Source: Moraxella lacunata (GTDB lineage Bacteria; Pseudomonadota; Gammaproteobacteria; Pseudomonadales; Moraxellaceae). Taken from it: DNA of 64,000 bases. Below, piece by piece: positions 37,101 to 45,931 of the stretch. The translations under genes and the position numbers were made by a program. The stretch covers positions 618,085 to 682,084 of the forward strand of contig NZ_UGQU01000002.1 in the NCBI RefSeq assembly GCF_900453205.1, in the 5' to 3' direction. The first letter of the stretch is position 1; each line of letters opens with the position of its first letter. The notes under the pieces are model-generated. The model saw only the letters and a list, made by a program, of their open reading frames with translations. It made no database searches and had not been told where the DNA came from.

Positions 37101-37691
37101 CTGACTGTCCTGCTCAACGAATCTACCTGCTGTATCAATCAGTACCGCATCATCCGTCAAAAACCAGTCACAATCTTGTGTGCCCGCCAACCTAGAAGTA
37201 TTATCCACGGTGCCGATGGGGAATTTTAACCCCGAATTTAGAATAGAGGTGGTCTTTCCAACGCCTGAAGCACCTACCAACAAAAACCAAGGTTTTTGAT
37301 AGATGTAACCTTTTTTATCCGTAAATAGTCTTTGTACAAGATTTTTGTTTTGTGTGTCATTATGCTTTTGCAAAATCAAATCCACCGAATTGAACTGTTC
37401 GGTGATTTTGTTTTTATTGACTGCTTTATCATCAGAGGATAGGTCGCTGGCTTTTAGCTCTTCCATGACGTGTTTGTTAAGCTGTCTTTGTTTATACCAT
37501 TTATAGACATTTACCCCGATTACCACCAGTATAATAAGGCAACTTAACAAGACTTTTACCCAAGTTGGCTCCAAAGGCTTCCATGTGCCTATCTGAAGAT
37601 AAGCACCCCCAAACCAAATCATGGAAATTAGAGATACCGCCCCAAATCCACCCCATAGCATCCCAACATTTATCATTGACAAAAAGTTCAT
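34122..37691 (-). CDS. tssM: T6SS membrane complex protein TssM (IcmF)
   Basis: 1,189 aa from the ATG at 37691 (GGGG upstream, 10 bp after the tssL stop); an earlier in-frame ATG at 37772 lies inside tssL and is rejected. Three inner-membrane helices: two near the N-terminus (about 10-35 and 46-63) and one at about 455-475. Walker A GASGVGKTT at 140-148 and the NKIDLI G4-like motif are intact. The large periplasmic part binds TssJ. It spans the envelope with TssL and TssJ. Confidence 0.94.
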   Translation of the reverse strand: MNFLSMINVGMLWGGFGAVSLISMIWFGGAYLQIGTWKPLEPTWVKVLLSCLIILVVIGVNVYKWYKQRQLNKHVMEELKASDLSSDDKAVNKNKITEQFNSVDLILQKHNDTQNKNLVQRLFTDKKGYIYQKPWFLLVGASGVGKTTSILNSGLKFPIGTVDNTSRLAGTQDCDWFLTDDAVLIDTAGRFVEQDSQSKNSDDWQELLHLLKRCRTKQPINGLVLMIGADDIMKNDEQYLESQLSEFRIRLQEVQNTFNISFPFYVVINKIDLITGFGQYFNYLTEEDRNKVFGITLDVLSDNSAEKINIITKKLDDIAESIELNIFNSVAYNNQQNEPSDLALSFASEFADFTTHLKSYLKKLLNLSKYDAMLHLGGVYFTSSAQQEMGEMTHANLKYQLQSKYIQDNNGLMFGSKPYFINHFYHFVLMEASNLAGTDASWLKKQRMIYWGLCLLLSVLTIACAVIFVKAFFKNSAYLDKVEKNTQEAHAVSSSVDGSNALAVLDFANKVRVIPNRDISAELTQKSFLGDVGLNDYDRIYATSQQKYRSLIEGSLNELISTTIKEKLKNNTTQGSLAGLYQNLKAYLMLYNHKHYDGKFIAGWVQSNLPNEAFESNADNFEQLKQILIDKKITPKDPQDLAMINKAREMLAGQDIGNVVYADLIGYTQTLDTKGMPSVSFVSMGGSATQSLFRRISGKTLNSPMPVLYTKYGYQNLFLPYVNTRLDNFYNTENWVMPSNDFFASKDQVLSDIYQKYTNDYITYWQQYIADIRMLEPKNLQQTIVMSKQLSEKNSSLAGIIRGIYDNTNLVEEVAKPTPDVANDATANTGQEAKQGKEAVMQAKKTAKTNETSAQMRGYLQDVATHFSQFHVLAQSSEGMPSQLDEIAKSINDLYVYLVALQMSMQNNDALMPDNKPVINYQAQVSRLPDPFRPMLDQFVGQISQTSKDYQQTYKDEQAQAVIEEQKKTVLSIAEQQDAHVRQGCESLITGKYPFDKSASQEVSLQEFAKVFGSEGLFMQTLQSNILVNERLSTPFLSLLEGSDRHKHYQNAQKINTKFLAGSKNPALDFTMKIMAMDKDIKELSVSYDGTQTTYYHGPQKSIKLSWPSTQKSMTLKAMDFNNQSHGLEVKGDWSVFRLMDKASRIINTKDNKGVIATFELDKHEVHIEFKSISGTNPFLLGELKGFVC

Positions 37692-37701
37692 TATTACCCC
37701 A

Positions 37702-38961
37702 TTATTGTATTGTGTTAATTTGCGTGCCTTCAGTATCTTGCAGCGATGGTGAGCCTTCATCCAAATACACAATGATTTCTACTCTGCGATTTTTCGCTCT
37801 GTTTAATTCGGAATCATTAGGCAGTACAGGATTTTGGTCGCCTTTACCCTCAGAACGCACTCGAGAAGCATCTTCAATATATCTGAGCAAAATCTGCTTA
37901 ACTGCATCCGCCCTTCCTTGTGATAAGTGCCAGTTAGAGGGGTAAGCCGAACTACTGATTGGTCTATCGTCAGTATAGCCTGAGACAATAATCTGACCAT
38001 GGACGATATTTAGGGCTTGGCTCACACTTGCCAATACAGGGAAAAACCTATCTTCTATCTTGTCTGAGCCTGAGGTAAACAGCTCATCGCCCAAGATGGT
38101 AATCTTGCTTGCTGTTGGCATCTCACTGACCTCAATAAGCCCGCTTTCAATCTCATTTTTGAGTAGCGGTGTTAGCCTTCTTGGTTGTGTGCTTGCAACG
38201 GGCGTGTCTTGTTTGACGGGAATGGTTAGTGCTTGTATGGATTGATTGATGTCGTCTGTTCTGTTTGTAAGCTGATAATCAAAGATTTTATAAAGCCCCA
38301 ATAAAAGCAAACCAAAAGCCAGTGCCATTACCCAAATAGGCACCACCTTATTTCTAATACCGCTTAGCTCGCCTGCTGATGACTTATCCATCAACAATGG
38401 CGATGAGGGCAATGACTTGTATTTGGCGATGAGTTTTTCCAGCTCTTTTTTGAGGTTGTGAACGCTGACCTGTCCATTATTGAGCACCTGATATTTGCCC
38501 ATATACCCAATAACCAAACAATAGTACATAAACTCAATTAAGTTAAGATTTTTTTGGGGCTCCGCCTTGATTTTATCCAACATGGCAAAAAACTGCTCGC
38601 CACCCCACGTCTCACTATGAAACGTGACCAACAGACTGTTTGCCATCCACTCTTGATCCGCCCAACCATGCTTGGCGGCAAATTCATCAAGCAGTGTGCA
38701 TAAACAATATCTGGCAGCACGAACCGTCTCATAACGCACACCCATACCCTCAGACTGCTCTTCAAAAACCTCAATCTGTGCTTTTAGATGTTTTAATACT
38801 TCCGCACTCCCCAGATTGCTATAGTAGTACTTCATCTGAGAGGCTATCGCAAACAAGGGAATGGCTGATTTCACCAAAGGATTGCTGTCATCAGCATTGA
38901 TAGAGGCACTCTGCTGACTGGATAATCCTGTCTCAATTTCTTCAAATCTGACCGTTTGCAT
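37702..38961 (-). CDS. tssL: T6SS protein TssL (DotU) with OmpA-like domain
   Basis: 419 aa. Residues 20-185 are the cytoplasmic DotU domain, a single transmembrane helix follows at about 210-230 (VVPIWVMALAFGLLLLGLY), and the C-terminus (about 285-400) is an OmpA-type peptidoglycan-binding domain (VSGYTDDRPI, LSQGRADAVKQIL, NRRVEIIVY). The fusion lets TssL itself anchor to the cell wall, so no separate TagL is needed. Confidence 0.94.
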   Translation of the reverse strand: MQTVRFEEIETGLSSQQSASINADDSNPLVKSAIPLFAIASQMKYYYSNLGSAEVLKHLKAQIEVFEEQSEGMGVRYETVRAARYCLCTLLDEFAAKHGWADQEWMANSLLVTFHSETWGGEQFFAMLDKIKAEPQKNLNLIEFMYYCLVIGYMGKYQVLNNGQVSVHNLKKELEKLIAKYKSLPSSPLLMDKSSAGELSGIRNKVVPIWVMALAFGLLLLGLYKIFDYQLTNRTDDINQSIQALTIPVKQDTPVASTQPRRLTPLLKNEIESGLIEVSEMPTASKITILGDELFTSGSDKIEDRFFPVLASVSQALNIVHGQIIVSGYTDDRPISSSAYPSNWHLSQGRADAVKQILLRYIEDASRVRSEGKGDQNPVLPNDSELNRAKNRRVEIIVYLDEGSPSLQDTEGTQINTIQ

Positions 38962-39017
38962 GATTTGTCCTATTTAAATGCATTATTATCATAACTTAAC
39001 TCATCATGCCTGTTTGA

Positions 39018-40352
39018 TTAATAAACAGGTTTGATTGCCCAAAATTCGATTTGTAACTCTGGAAATTCGCCCGCCAGATGTAGTGCCATGCCTGATGATT
39101 GGTGTAAATCCGCCCACAGCTCAGAAGTCTTATCAAGCTCAAAGTAGCTAAACCCTGCATAATATGGGAGCTCTCTGGGTGCCGTTGCCAATGCATTGAC
39201 CTTGACCCCAGGCAGATGATAAGCCACCAAATCTTTGATTTTTTCAACAGAGCCAATCTTGATGGTCGCTGGCAGTGTCTGTCTTAATGTCTCCGGCTGG
39301 ATATTGGCATTCACCGCCAATACAAAACGGCAGTTATTAAGCAGTGACTTATCAGGTGTAATGGCAACTCGGGTCGTCTCATCAGTCATCTCAAACGGAA
39401 TGAGAATGGCTTTTTGTTCTAGCACAATCGACAGAGCCTGTTTTAGCAACGCCATGAGTTCAGCATAACATTCTTTGAGATTATCATGATGGTAACTCGG
39501 CAATGCCAAGTTCATTTTGGTTGGCTCGAACGTGCTTAGGTCACCATAGAGTTTTAACCAACTTTCATATAATTCACAAGGATGTATCACAGGCAATGTG
39601 GCAGTATGGTGCATATAAGCCTGATAGCGATTGAGGGTCTGTAAAAACAGGAAGTCTCTGACGTCATTACTTGTCATTAGAGATGGGTTGGTCAAAACCC
39701 CAGTCAAGGATTGAATACGCTGTTTTAATATACCATGCAACTCTTGATGATGATTGGCTAGAATCTCATTTTTGTTCACGTTCAAAAATGGTGGGATGAA
39801 TGTCTTGTCCAGAAAATACTCGCCGTTGGCGTTGCTTGATAAAATCTTGGCAACAGGTAGGTGAATCATGCCATCGCCAAGCTGGCTTGATAACACCAAG
39901 CGTAAGTTTTTATTGGCAACGACGACCTGTCTTTTGGCAGAATTTAATTCGGTAGCATCTGACAGCTCAATACCGTGCAGGATATACTGAGCATTTATGC
40001 CATCAGCATCATCAATCATGGCATAGTTTTGCTGGTATACAGACTCATTTGACCACGCCAAATACACGGTTTCGGATTCTATGTTTGGCGGGATTTCTAT
40101 CTTTAATCTTGGACAGCTTTGAGAAGTCTCTTCAAAATACAAGCCATTTTTAAAAAAACCGCTGACCTGTGCCACTTCTAAAATACCCATTTCCTTGGCG
40201 GATTCATTAAAATCCAAGTTTTTAAAACCCCAATGATGGTTTTTATTGAGTGCAAAATTATTAATCAGTGTCTCAAAATAACGCTCTTGCTGTTGAAAAT
40301 GCTGAGGTGAGATTAACGTGCCCTCTCCCCAAACAACCTTAAAATCAATCAT
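39018..40352 (-). CDS. tssK: T6SS baseplate protein TssK
   Basis: 444 aa. Typical start VVWGEGTLISPQHFQQQERYF and the shoulder domain with GLYFEETSQSCPRL. TssK trimers link baseplate and TssJLM complex. The C-terminal part has FSYFELDKTSELWADL, conserved in the family. In the operon between tssJ and tssL. Confidence 0.94.
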   Translation of the reverse strand: MIDFKVVWGEGTLISPQHFQQQERYFETLINNFALNKNHHWGFKNLDFNESAKEMGILEVAQVSGFFKNGLYFEETSQSCPRLKIEIPPNIESETVYLAWSNESVYQQNYAMIDDADGINAQYILHGIELSDATELNSAKRQVVVANKNLRLVLSSQLGDGMIHLPVAKILSSNANGEYFLDKTFIPPFLNVNKNEILANHHQELHGILKQRIQSLTGVLTNPSLMTSNDVRDFLFLQTLNRYQAYMHHTATLPVIHPCELYESWLKLYGDLSTFEPTKMNLALPSYHHDNLKECYAELMALLKQALSIVLEQKAILIPFEMTDETTRVAITPDKSLLNNCRFVLAVNANIQPETLRQTLPATIKIGSVEKIKDLVAYHLPGVKVNALATAPRELPYYAGFSYFELDKTSELWADLHQSSGMALHLAGEFPELQIEFWAIKPVY

Positions 40353-40385
40353 ACGCTCACCTCTTGTAAAAATATAAAAATCACA

Positions 40386-41135
40386 TCAATCCGCCATCAA
40401 TGCTTTATCCGTAGCAGTTTTACCATCCCCTAAGACATCAACCACATCCAGCTTTGGCTTAGGTGACGAAAAATAGCCCTTTGACATGTCAGCAGGTGCA
40501 GATTCTTCAAGTGCTTTTTCAAGTTTTTTTAATGCTTTGTCTTGCTCACGCTTGGTGAGTTTTTTAAAATTCTCCATACTCTTGCCCTGCTCTTTGAGTT
40601 TAAAGGCAAGCATTTTACTCAAAGCTTCTTGTTTGGATAACTGAACCACGCCCTGTGGCTGAACATGCAAGTATAAAAAATGATTGTCCCTAACTTGATA
40701 CCAACGTTTATCCTGCTTTTGTAGAGATTGCTTCCAATCATTTGACTCATCACGATAAGCTGTCGCCACTCCTAGGTATTTAGTTTTGTCATTTAGGGGG
40801 AGCTTGAATTCTAAAAGCTCGTCAGGTCTTAGGGTGACATCAGTCTGTTCAAGCATGCTTCCGCCCAAAAGCTCATCATAAGACTTATCATCACTCGCCA
40901 TTTGTGGCAGTTGTCTAAACTGTATCTCAGAACTTAGCTGTAATAATGTTAGACGAACAGGTGAGGCAACACCCAACACATCCTCATTGATGTCGGCGTC
41001 AGACATCAAAACCACGTCAATCTCAGAGGGTGCTTTGTCATCACTTGACGGCAAAGAAGCACAGCCATACAGAGTCATGATGGGTAATAAGATACTCCAC
41101 AGACCTTTTGTGCGTTTAATAATATTCATCATCAT
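40386..41135 (-). CDS. tssJ: T6SS outer-membrane lipoprotein TssJ
   Basis: 249 aa with lipobox LYGC at C25. The beta-sandwich core is visible as PVRLTLLQLSSEIQFRQLP and TKYLGVATAYRD. TssJ anchors TssM in the outer membrane. The protein is longer than common TssJ (about 170 aa) by a charged C-terminal extension rich in Lys/Glu (about 190-249). The first of three consecutive ATGs lies within the end of the preceding gene (20-bp overlap). Confidence 0.85.
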   Translation of the reverse strand: MMMNIIKRTKGLWSILLPIMTLYGCASLPSSDDKAPSEIDVVLMSDADINEDVLGVASPVRLTLLQLSSEIQFRQLPQMASDDKSYDELLGGSMLEQTDVTLRPDELLEFKLPLNDKTKYLGVATAYRDESNDWKQSLQKQDKRWYQVRDNHFLYLHVQPQGVVQLSKQEALSKMLAFKLKEQGKSMENFKKLTKREQDKALKKLEKALEESAPADMSKGYFSSPKPKLDVVDVLGDGKTATDKALMAD

Positions 41136-41724
41136 CCTTATCTGTATTATCAGGCTTGGCGTGTTGGTCTAAGATGTTTTGGGTGGTTTCTTTGAGTTTT
41201 GTTAAAAATAACTGCTCTTGAAGTTCTTTTTTGTGTTCATAAGAGAGGCTTGACTGAATGTACTGTGACAAATAAACCGCCATGTCATCAGAGGGCTTAT
41301 CTGCATCACCTTGGGTGCGACTGTCTTTGTACATCTGCCTAAGCTGTGCTACATCATACAAATCCATATAAATGGTAGCGATTTTTTCATTCAACCAAGA
41401 GTCAAACTCAGATGAAGATACAGCCTCTACCATGCTCTGTTTTAGCATGGGTGAAGTCGCTTTGTCCTCGTAGTACTGTTTGATGATTTCTTTTTGCTTA
41501 TGAGTTTTAATAAGCTCGGCAAGCACTTCATTGACCAGAGTCTCGGTATCGCCTTTTAGAAGACCTGGGATTTGATGGGACTGAGCCACTTGATGGGCGA
41601 TAAAGTATTCCTCATCTAGGTCAGCCACTGCGATGGTCGATGTCGTCAGCAGTCCTAGCAACATCATCTTTGGCAGTAAAACCCAACTGCGTGTAAAGCT
41701 TTGGGATATTAACTTATTTTTCAT
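41116..41724 (-). CDS. unknown exported protein in the T6SS operon (1)
   Basis: 202 aa from ATG at 41724 (AAGG upstream); an ATG at 41742 gives 208 aa. A hydrophobic signal segment ends at STIAVADLDEEY, the rest is helical and charged with an acidic tail. It overlaps both neighbours, so it is translationally coupled to tssJ. I recognise no family. Coupled expression and export suggest a periplasmic accessory of the TssJLM complex. Confidence 0.65.
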   Translation of the reverse strand: MKNKLISQSFTRSWVLLPKMMLLGLLTTSTIAVADLDEEYFIAHQVAQSHQIPGLLKGDTETLVNEVLAELIKTHKQKEIIKQYYEDKATSPMLKQSMVEAVSSSEFDSWLNEKIATIYMDLYDVAQLRQMYKDSRTQGDADKPSDDMAVYLSQYIQSSLSYEHKKELQEQLFLTKLKETTQNILDQHAKPDNTDKDDDEYY

Positions 41725-42190
41725 CTGCCTTGTTATCCTCATGGTTGGTCTGGTTCGTCTGACCTTCTAATGTCTCATCATCCACTGCTGTCTTATCGGG
41801 TGAATCATCAGGATAAACCAAAGCAGAACGATGCTCCATGCCAAAATTTCTATCCAAAAAAAACTCATGCATTGACTGTTTGAGTTCTAATAATTTTTTT
41901 GCCAGCAGTTCATTATTTTGACTGTCTGTGGTTGGTGGAGTCTGAGTCATTTGTAACTGTGTCAGTGACTGCCCATACTCTTTTTGCAGAATCAAATATG
42001 CCTTGACAATCTCATCCTCAATCTGTCTCTCCTCTGCGGTGAGCTCTCTATCTGCCTCTGCTAAGCTCTCAAAAATAGCTTGGCGAGCATACTGCCTTGC
42101 CTTATCTTCTGATGCCCCAGTGTTGGCGTGTGCGGTCGTCATACATAGCACACAACCCAATATTCCTAATATATTTTTGCGTTTAACCAT
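41714..42190 (-). CDS. unknown exported protein in the T6SS operon (2)
   Basis: 158 aa with signal peptide (ILGILGCVLCMTTAHAN). Helical mature part (ARQYARQAIFESLAEADREL) and a Gln/Asn/Asp-rich C-terminus. First gene of the operon; overlaps the next gene. Both this and the next protein have similar charge and helical design and could act together. No family recognised. Confidence 0.65.
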   Translation of the reverse strand: MVKRKNILGILGCVLCMTTAHANTGASEDKARQYARQAIFESLAEADRELTAEERQIEDEIVKAYLILQKEYGQSLTQLQMTQTPPTTDSQNNELLAKKLLELKQSMHEFFLDRNFGMEHRSALVYPDDSPDKTAVDDETLEGQTNQTNHEDNKADEK

Positions 42191-42396
42191 ACTTCACCAA
42201 TCATCAACGTTGCTATGCTCATAATAAATCAAACAAAAGAAGCCACCCGACCACATCAAATAGATGTCTAAATTACCCTATAAAATCATACATCATTTAG
42301 AACAAAATAACAACAATTATTATTAAAATTTATACAGCCACACTTGGGTTAAAACGTTCGCCCCAATCCTCCTTTTTTGACTGTACGAGCGTGAGT

Positions 42397-42420
42397 GTAG
42401 GGGTCTGTGTAGCCCCCTAC
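42397..42420. repeat. REP-like hairpin in the gap before the T6SS operon
   Basis: GTAGGGG ... CCCCCTAC palindrome. The gap 42191-42445 holds no gene; it must contain the T6SS operon promoter, but no clear -35/-10 pair was found. The palindrome could end the transcript of the lipoprotein gene that reads into the gap. Confidence 0.5.
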
Positions 42421-42429
42421 ATGACAACA

Positions 42430-42472
42430 ACATCATACCGCAATATTATACACAAGGGCGTTTACGACCACG
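42430..42472. repeat. 43-bp direct repeat, copy A (lipoprotein gene 3' end)
   Basis: Identical to 45413-45455. It covers the last codons and the 3' flank of two lipoprotein immunity genes, so both came from one ancestral locus, with the plus-strand cassette 43086-45333 between them. Confidence 0.8.
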
Positions 42473-42937
42473 GCTGTCTTTGCAGGTGGGCATGATAGAT
42501 TCATGGCGTTTCTAGTATTCTAAATCTTTAACAGGAATGGTAGGAACACCATTTTTACAAATAAAGTCATTTAAAGCTAAGGGTAATTGGAGTTTGGTTG
42601 TAAAAGCATTTAATTCTGCCTCACTACGGATTTCACGACCTTGGCAGTCTTTGGGAAGTTTGGGGGCGTCGCCATCGCAGATAAAGTTACCACCAATTTC
42701 ACGGGGAAGACCGTGTTTTTCTAGATAGCTATTTCCTTCATGAGCATGTATAAATCCTTTTTGACAATCAAACCTCGCCTCACCTCGAGCATTTTTAAAT
42801 CTCTTTGATTTACCATTTGCCCCTGCTTCTTGACCGTAGCCTCTTAGACCTTTAAATGGGTCGCAGGCGGTTAGGGTAAATGATGATAAAAGGATTGATA
42901 AAAGGATTGATAAAATAAGCATGGCTTTGGTTTTCAT
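42446..42937 (-). pseudogene. Tli-like lipoprotein immunity gene with nonsense mutation
   Basis: Lipoprotein with lipobox LTAC at C25, DPFKGLRGYGQEAGANGK and CQGREIRSEAELNAF. The frame stops at TAG (42514-42512) after 141 aa, but the next 21 codons in the same frame still encode the family C-terminus (TCKDSRGRKRPCV). The homologue at 45429 has Trp (TGG) at this position, so a single TGG to TAG change explains the stop. It may be nearly functional or a decaying third copy. Confidence 0.75.
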
Positions 42938-43085
42938 AAGGTCTCTCCTTATTTAGTCTTGATAAACGGCTCTCTCAATATACAAACACAGAGCAAGCTA
43001 ACTTTTACGATAGTGTGCCACAAACATGATTGATATCAACTTTGTTTAATGATACGATAATCATATCGAAAGTTTATAGAGAGTA

Positions 43086-44303
43086 ATGATTATGTCTGTT
43101 TATCCTGCCATAAGACAAGGCGATACTACGACACATGGTGGTACAGTCATCACCGCCTCCTCTAATTTAAATATTTATGGAAAAACAGGCGCTTGTATGG
43201 GCGATATGGTTACTTGCCCAAAATGCCGAGGTACCTTTCCTATTATTGAAGGTGCCTCTAGCGCCAATACCTTTGGCAAATCTTTAGCATTAGATGGCAT
43301 GATGACTGCTTGTGGTGCTAAACTCATTGCCTCGCAATCACAGTTTGTGGTAGAAATAACAAAAGGTAAGGGTGCTGCTCACAAAGCTTCCAGCAACACC
43401 GATTCTGCCACACCTTTGTTTGATGAACAGTTTGTCCTGCAAAGTGAAGACGGTACATTGCTTACAGGCATGGTATATGAACTAAAATTTTCAGATGGCT
43501 CTATCATTAAGGGGGTAACCTGCGATGAGGGTTGTACAGAGCGTATACAGGCAGATACCGCCTTGGAATTGGTAGAAATTAGTTATCCTGTACTTATACC
43601 CCCCTCCCAAGGGGACTGCTGTAGTGCAAGTGCAGAGATTGCCATGTATGATTTGCCTATCAATCAATACCAAAGTCAGCCTACCCTACTTACCAATTCA
43701 CTGATTGGCATTTCAAAGAAAATATTGCAACTTATTTTTGGTAAATATAGAGGGCTTACTGCAAATGAGCGTAAGCTTGTCATGCCGATATTTAAAGACA
43801 GCATTGACTATGATAAAGTTAAGATTCATCATGGACGATTTATCCCAATCTTTCAGCCCAGTCAAACTGCCATGACACCCTTTGGTACCATTCATTTTCC
43901 TGACGATATTTACGAAGAGGATTATGCAAATCCGATTCAAAATTTAATAAATCCCAATATAATCCAACATCTTTTTGTTCATGAAATGACCCATGTGTGG
44001 CAGTACCAATTAGGTTATTCACCTTTTTTAAATGGCATTATTATTGCACTCAAAGGGGGATATATAAATAATAAAGCTTATGAGTACCTTTCTAAAGTTC
44101 AATCCAATCAAGACTTATCTGACTTTAATATGGAGCAGCAAGGAAGTATTATTGCAGATTATTTTATAGACACCACAAATAACCATACATCTCCTAGTCC
44201 TCATCCATACACAAAAGGAATGCCTCTTATTGATAGCATTTTAAAAGAATTTAAAAACAACCCTTCCAATAAACAACTACTTCCAAGAGATAATCATGCT
44301 TAA
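43086..44303 (+). CDS. PAAR-adaptor-metallopeptidase T6SS effector
   Basis: 405 aa (an ATG two codons later is an alternative start). Residues 1-90: PAAR domain (RQGDTTTHGGTV, MGDMVTCPKCRGT, DGMMTACGAKL). Residues 110-170: Ig/TTR-like domain (FVLQSEDGTLLTGMVYEL). C-terminal domain: zinc motif H299-E-M-T-H303-VWQ, and FNMEQQGSIIADYF. This is the intact fusion of the three modules that are separate genes at 29282-30471. The peptidase resembles VgrG2b-type toxins. An exported immunity candidate overlaps its end by 8 bp. Confidence 0.82.
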   Translation: MIMSVYPAIRQGDTTTHGGTVITASSNLNIYGKTGACMGDMVTCPKCRGTFPIIEGASSANTFGKSLALDGMMTACGAKLIASQSQFVVEITKGKGAAHKASSNTDSATPLFDEQFVLQSEDGTLLTGMVYELKFSDGSIIKGVTCDEGCTERIQADTALELVEISYPVLIPPSQGDCCSASAEIAMYDLPINQYQSQPTLLTNSLIGISKKILQLIFGKYRGLTANERKLVMPIFKDSIDYDKVKIHHGRFIPIFQPSQTAMTPFGTIHFPDDIYEEDYANPIQNLINPNIIQHLFVHEMTHVWQYQLGYSPFLNGIIIALKGGYINNKAYEYLSKVQSNQDLSDFNMEQQGSIIADYFIDTTNNHTSPSPHPYTKGMPLIDSILKEFKNNPSNKQLLPRDNHA

Positions 44304-44796
44304 GATACCTTTTTATTTACTTGTATTGTTATTCTCTAGTCATGTTCATTCTACATCAACTCTTGCCAAAGAAGATGGTAAAATACTTATTATCCTAAAA
44401 AATAATTACCCCTGCTTTTATTTAACAGATAATGAGCCCATTTATCATATTGGGTTAGCTTCTAGGGGATTGGATGGTTATAAGTACAATTATTCACATA
44501 AAATTGGCGAAGAAAAATTTGGCTTTAGTGAAAGCACTTGTATTACTGTAGACCATCATAAAGACTTTCCCTACAACACTCCGTTTAGTGTGTATGTCGG
44601 TGGTTATAATAACGCCTATATACAAAATAGTCCAAATAACATACAAGGAAATAGAAGTAGTAGCCACATTTATTCTACTACCAACTTTTGTATTTTAAAA
44701 ACAGAAAAAACACGACTGGTCAAAGCCAGAAAATCGCATTTTTGGGAGACTGGTGGTCAATTTAAATGCACCGCTCAGGACTGGACACCAAAATGA
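44296..44796 (+). CDS. exported immunity candidate for the PAAR-peptidase (1)
   Basis: 166 aa with signal peptide (IPFYLLVLLFSSHVHS). Mature part has LAKEDGKILIILKNNYPCF and ends KARKSHFWETGGQFKC, nearly identical in the end to the next gene. The overlap with the effector gene and the periplasmic location support immunity. Confidence 0.68.
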   Translation: MLKIPFYLLVLLFSSHVHSTSTLAKEDGKILIILKNNYPCFYLTDNEPIYHIGLASRGLDGYKYNYSHKIGEEKFGFSESTCITVDHHKDFPYNTPFSVYVGGYNNAYIQNSPNNIQGNRSSSHIYSTTNFCILKTEKTRLVKARKSHFWETGGQFKCTAQDWTPK

Positions 44797-44856
44797 TGAT
44801 TACCTATTCTTAATTATCTACTCTTTGTGATTGCTAAATTCACCCAATAACACGCA

Positions 44857-45333
44857 ATGATGTATAAGTTTTTTATTATTTTAATGACACTATCCCCTCT
44901 TTCAATGGGTTATGCCAATTCATTTGTTAATCTTAGTAAAGAAGATGGCGAAGTGTTGATTTCTTTGGTGGATAATTATCCCTGTTTTAGTCTAAATGCT
45001 AATAAAGAAATCAGCAGTTTTTATCTTAGGGATATGGGTGGCGAAGACCCAAAATTACTACCATTACAAGAAAATAATTTTCATTATAATGGTCATTGTG
45101 TTAGTTATGGCTATGATGTTTCACATAAATTTATTTACAATAGCTCCTATGAAATATATATAAAAGTCGCCGCCGAAGATATGAAAAAATACCGTTATCG
45201 TTATCATAAGGCAAGCTTTTGCGTCCTAAAATCCCAAAAAGGAACAACACGACTGGTTAAAGCCAGAAAATCGCATTTTTGGGAGACTGGTGGTCAATTT
45301 AAATGCACCGATCAGGACTGGACGCAAAAATAA
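44857..45333 (+). CDS. exported immunity candidate, paralogue (2)
   Basis: 158 aa, signal peptide ending at MGYAN. Same framework as the previous gene (LSKEDGEVLISLVDNYPCF, KARKSHFWETGGQFKC) but diverged in the middle, so it may protect against a related foreign effector. It has no effector of its own here. Confidence 0.68.
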   Translation: MMYKFFIILMTLSPLSMGYANSFVNLSKEDGEVLISLVDNYPCFSLNANKEISSFYLRDMGGEDPKLLPLQENNFHYNGHCVSYGYDVSHKFIYNSSYEIYIKVAAEDMKKYRYRYHKASFCVLKSQKGTTRLVKARKSHFWETGGQFKCTDQDWTQK

Positions 45334-45412
45334 TTGCCACTTGCCCTTAAAATAAACATGATTTAACCAAGAAAGCTCAGATAGTAAGTCTATAACTGTA
45401 GTCGTATACCCC

Positions 45413-45455
45413 ACATCATACCGCAATATTATACACAAGGGCGTTTACGACCACG
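45413..45455. repeat. 43-bp direct repeat, copy B
   Basis: Second copy of 42430-42472, at the 3' end of the lipoprotein gene 45429-45911. Confidence 0.8.
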
Positions 45456-45911
45456 AGAATCTTTGCAGGTGGGTTTTTCTCTTTCCATCTGCTTCCATGT
45501 TTCTAGCTGTATTGCAGGAATGCGTGGCTGACCATTCACGCATTCAAAGTATTTTAGACCAATAGGAAGTTGATGTTTTTCCCAAAAAGCAATAAATTGT
45601 GCCTCACTACGAATCTCCCGACCTTGACAGTCTTTGGGGAGTTTGGGGGTGTCGCCATCGCAGATAAAGTTACCGCCGATTTCTAGGGGGAGACCATATT
45701 TTTCTAAATAACTATTGCCTTCATGGGCATGTATAACATTATCTTTACAAGTCCAAACATCTCCCCCTCTAGCATTTTTAAATCCTTTAAATTTCCCATT
45801 TGCCCCCGCCTCTTGTCCATAATCTCTTAGACCTTTAAATGGGTCGCAGGCACTTAGAGTTAGAGATGATAAGCTTATCATAATGATAAGGCAGATGTTA
45901 AAAGCTTTCAT
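45429..45911 (-). CDS. Tli-like lipoprotein immunity candidate, copy 2
   Basis: 160 aa lipoprotein (lipobox LSAC). The C-terminal half (from CQGREIRSEAQFIAFWEKHQ) is nearly identical to the 46394 product while the N-terminal half resembles the 42446 product, so it looks like a mosaic of the two. It stands behind a displaced Tle1 C-terminal fragment, probably its former partner. Confidence 0.7.
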   Translation of the reverse strand: MKAFNICLIIMISLSSLTLSACDPFKGLRDYGQEAGANGKFKGFKNARGGDVWTCKDNVIHAHEGNSYLEKYGLPLEIGGNFICDGDTPKLPKDCQGREIRSEAQFIAFWEKHQLPIGLKYFECVNGQPRIPAIQLETWKQMEREKPTCKDSRGRKRPCV

Positions 45912-45931
45912 GGCATTGCTCCTTGTGTGAT

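Noticed and set aside
37692..37772. Upstream start of tssM overlapping tssL
   Set aside because: The ATG at 37691 has a ribosome site, fits the tssL stop and begins right before the first membrane helix.
41116..42190. Unknown exported proteins considered as TssE or TssG
   Set aside because: Both have signal peptides and no gp25-like or baseplate motifs; TssE and TssG are cytoplasmic.
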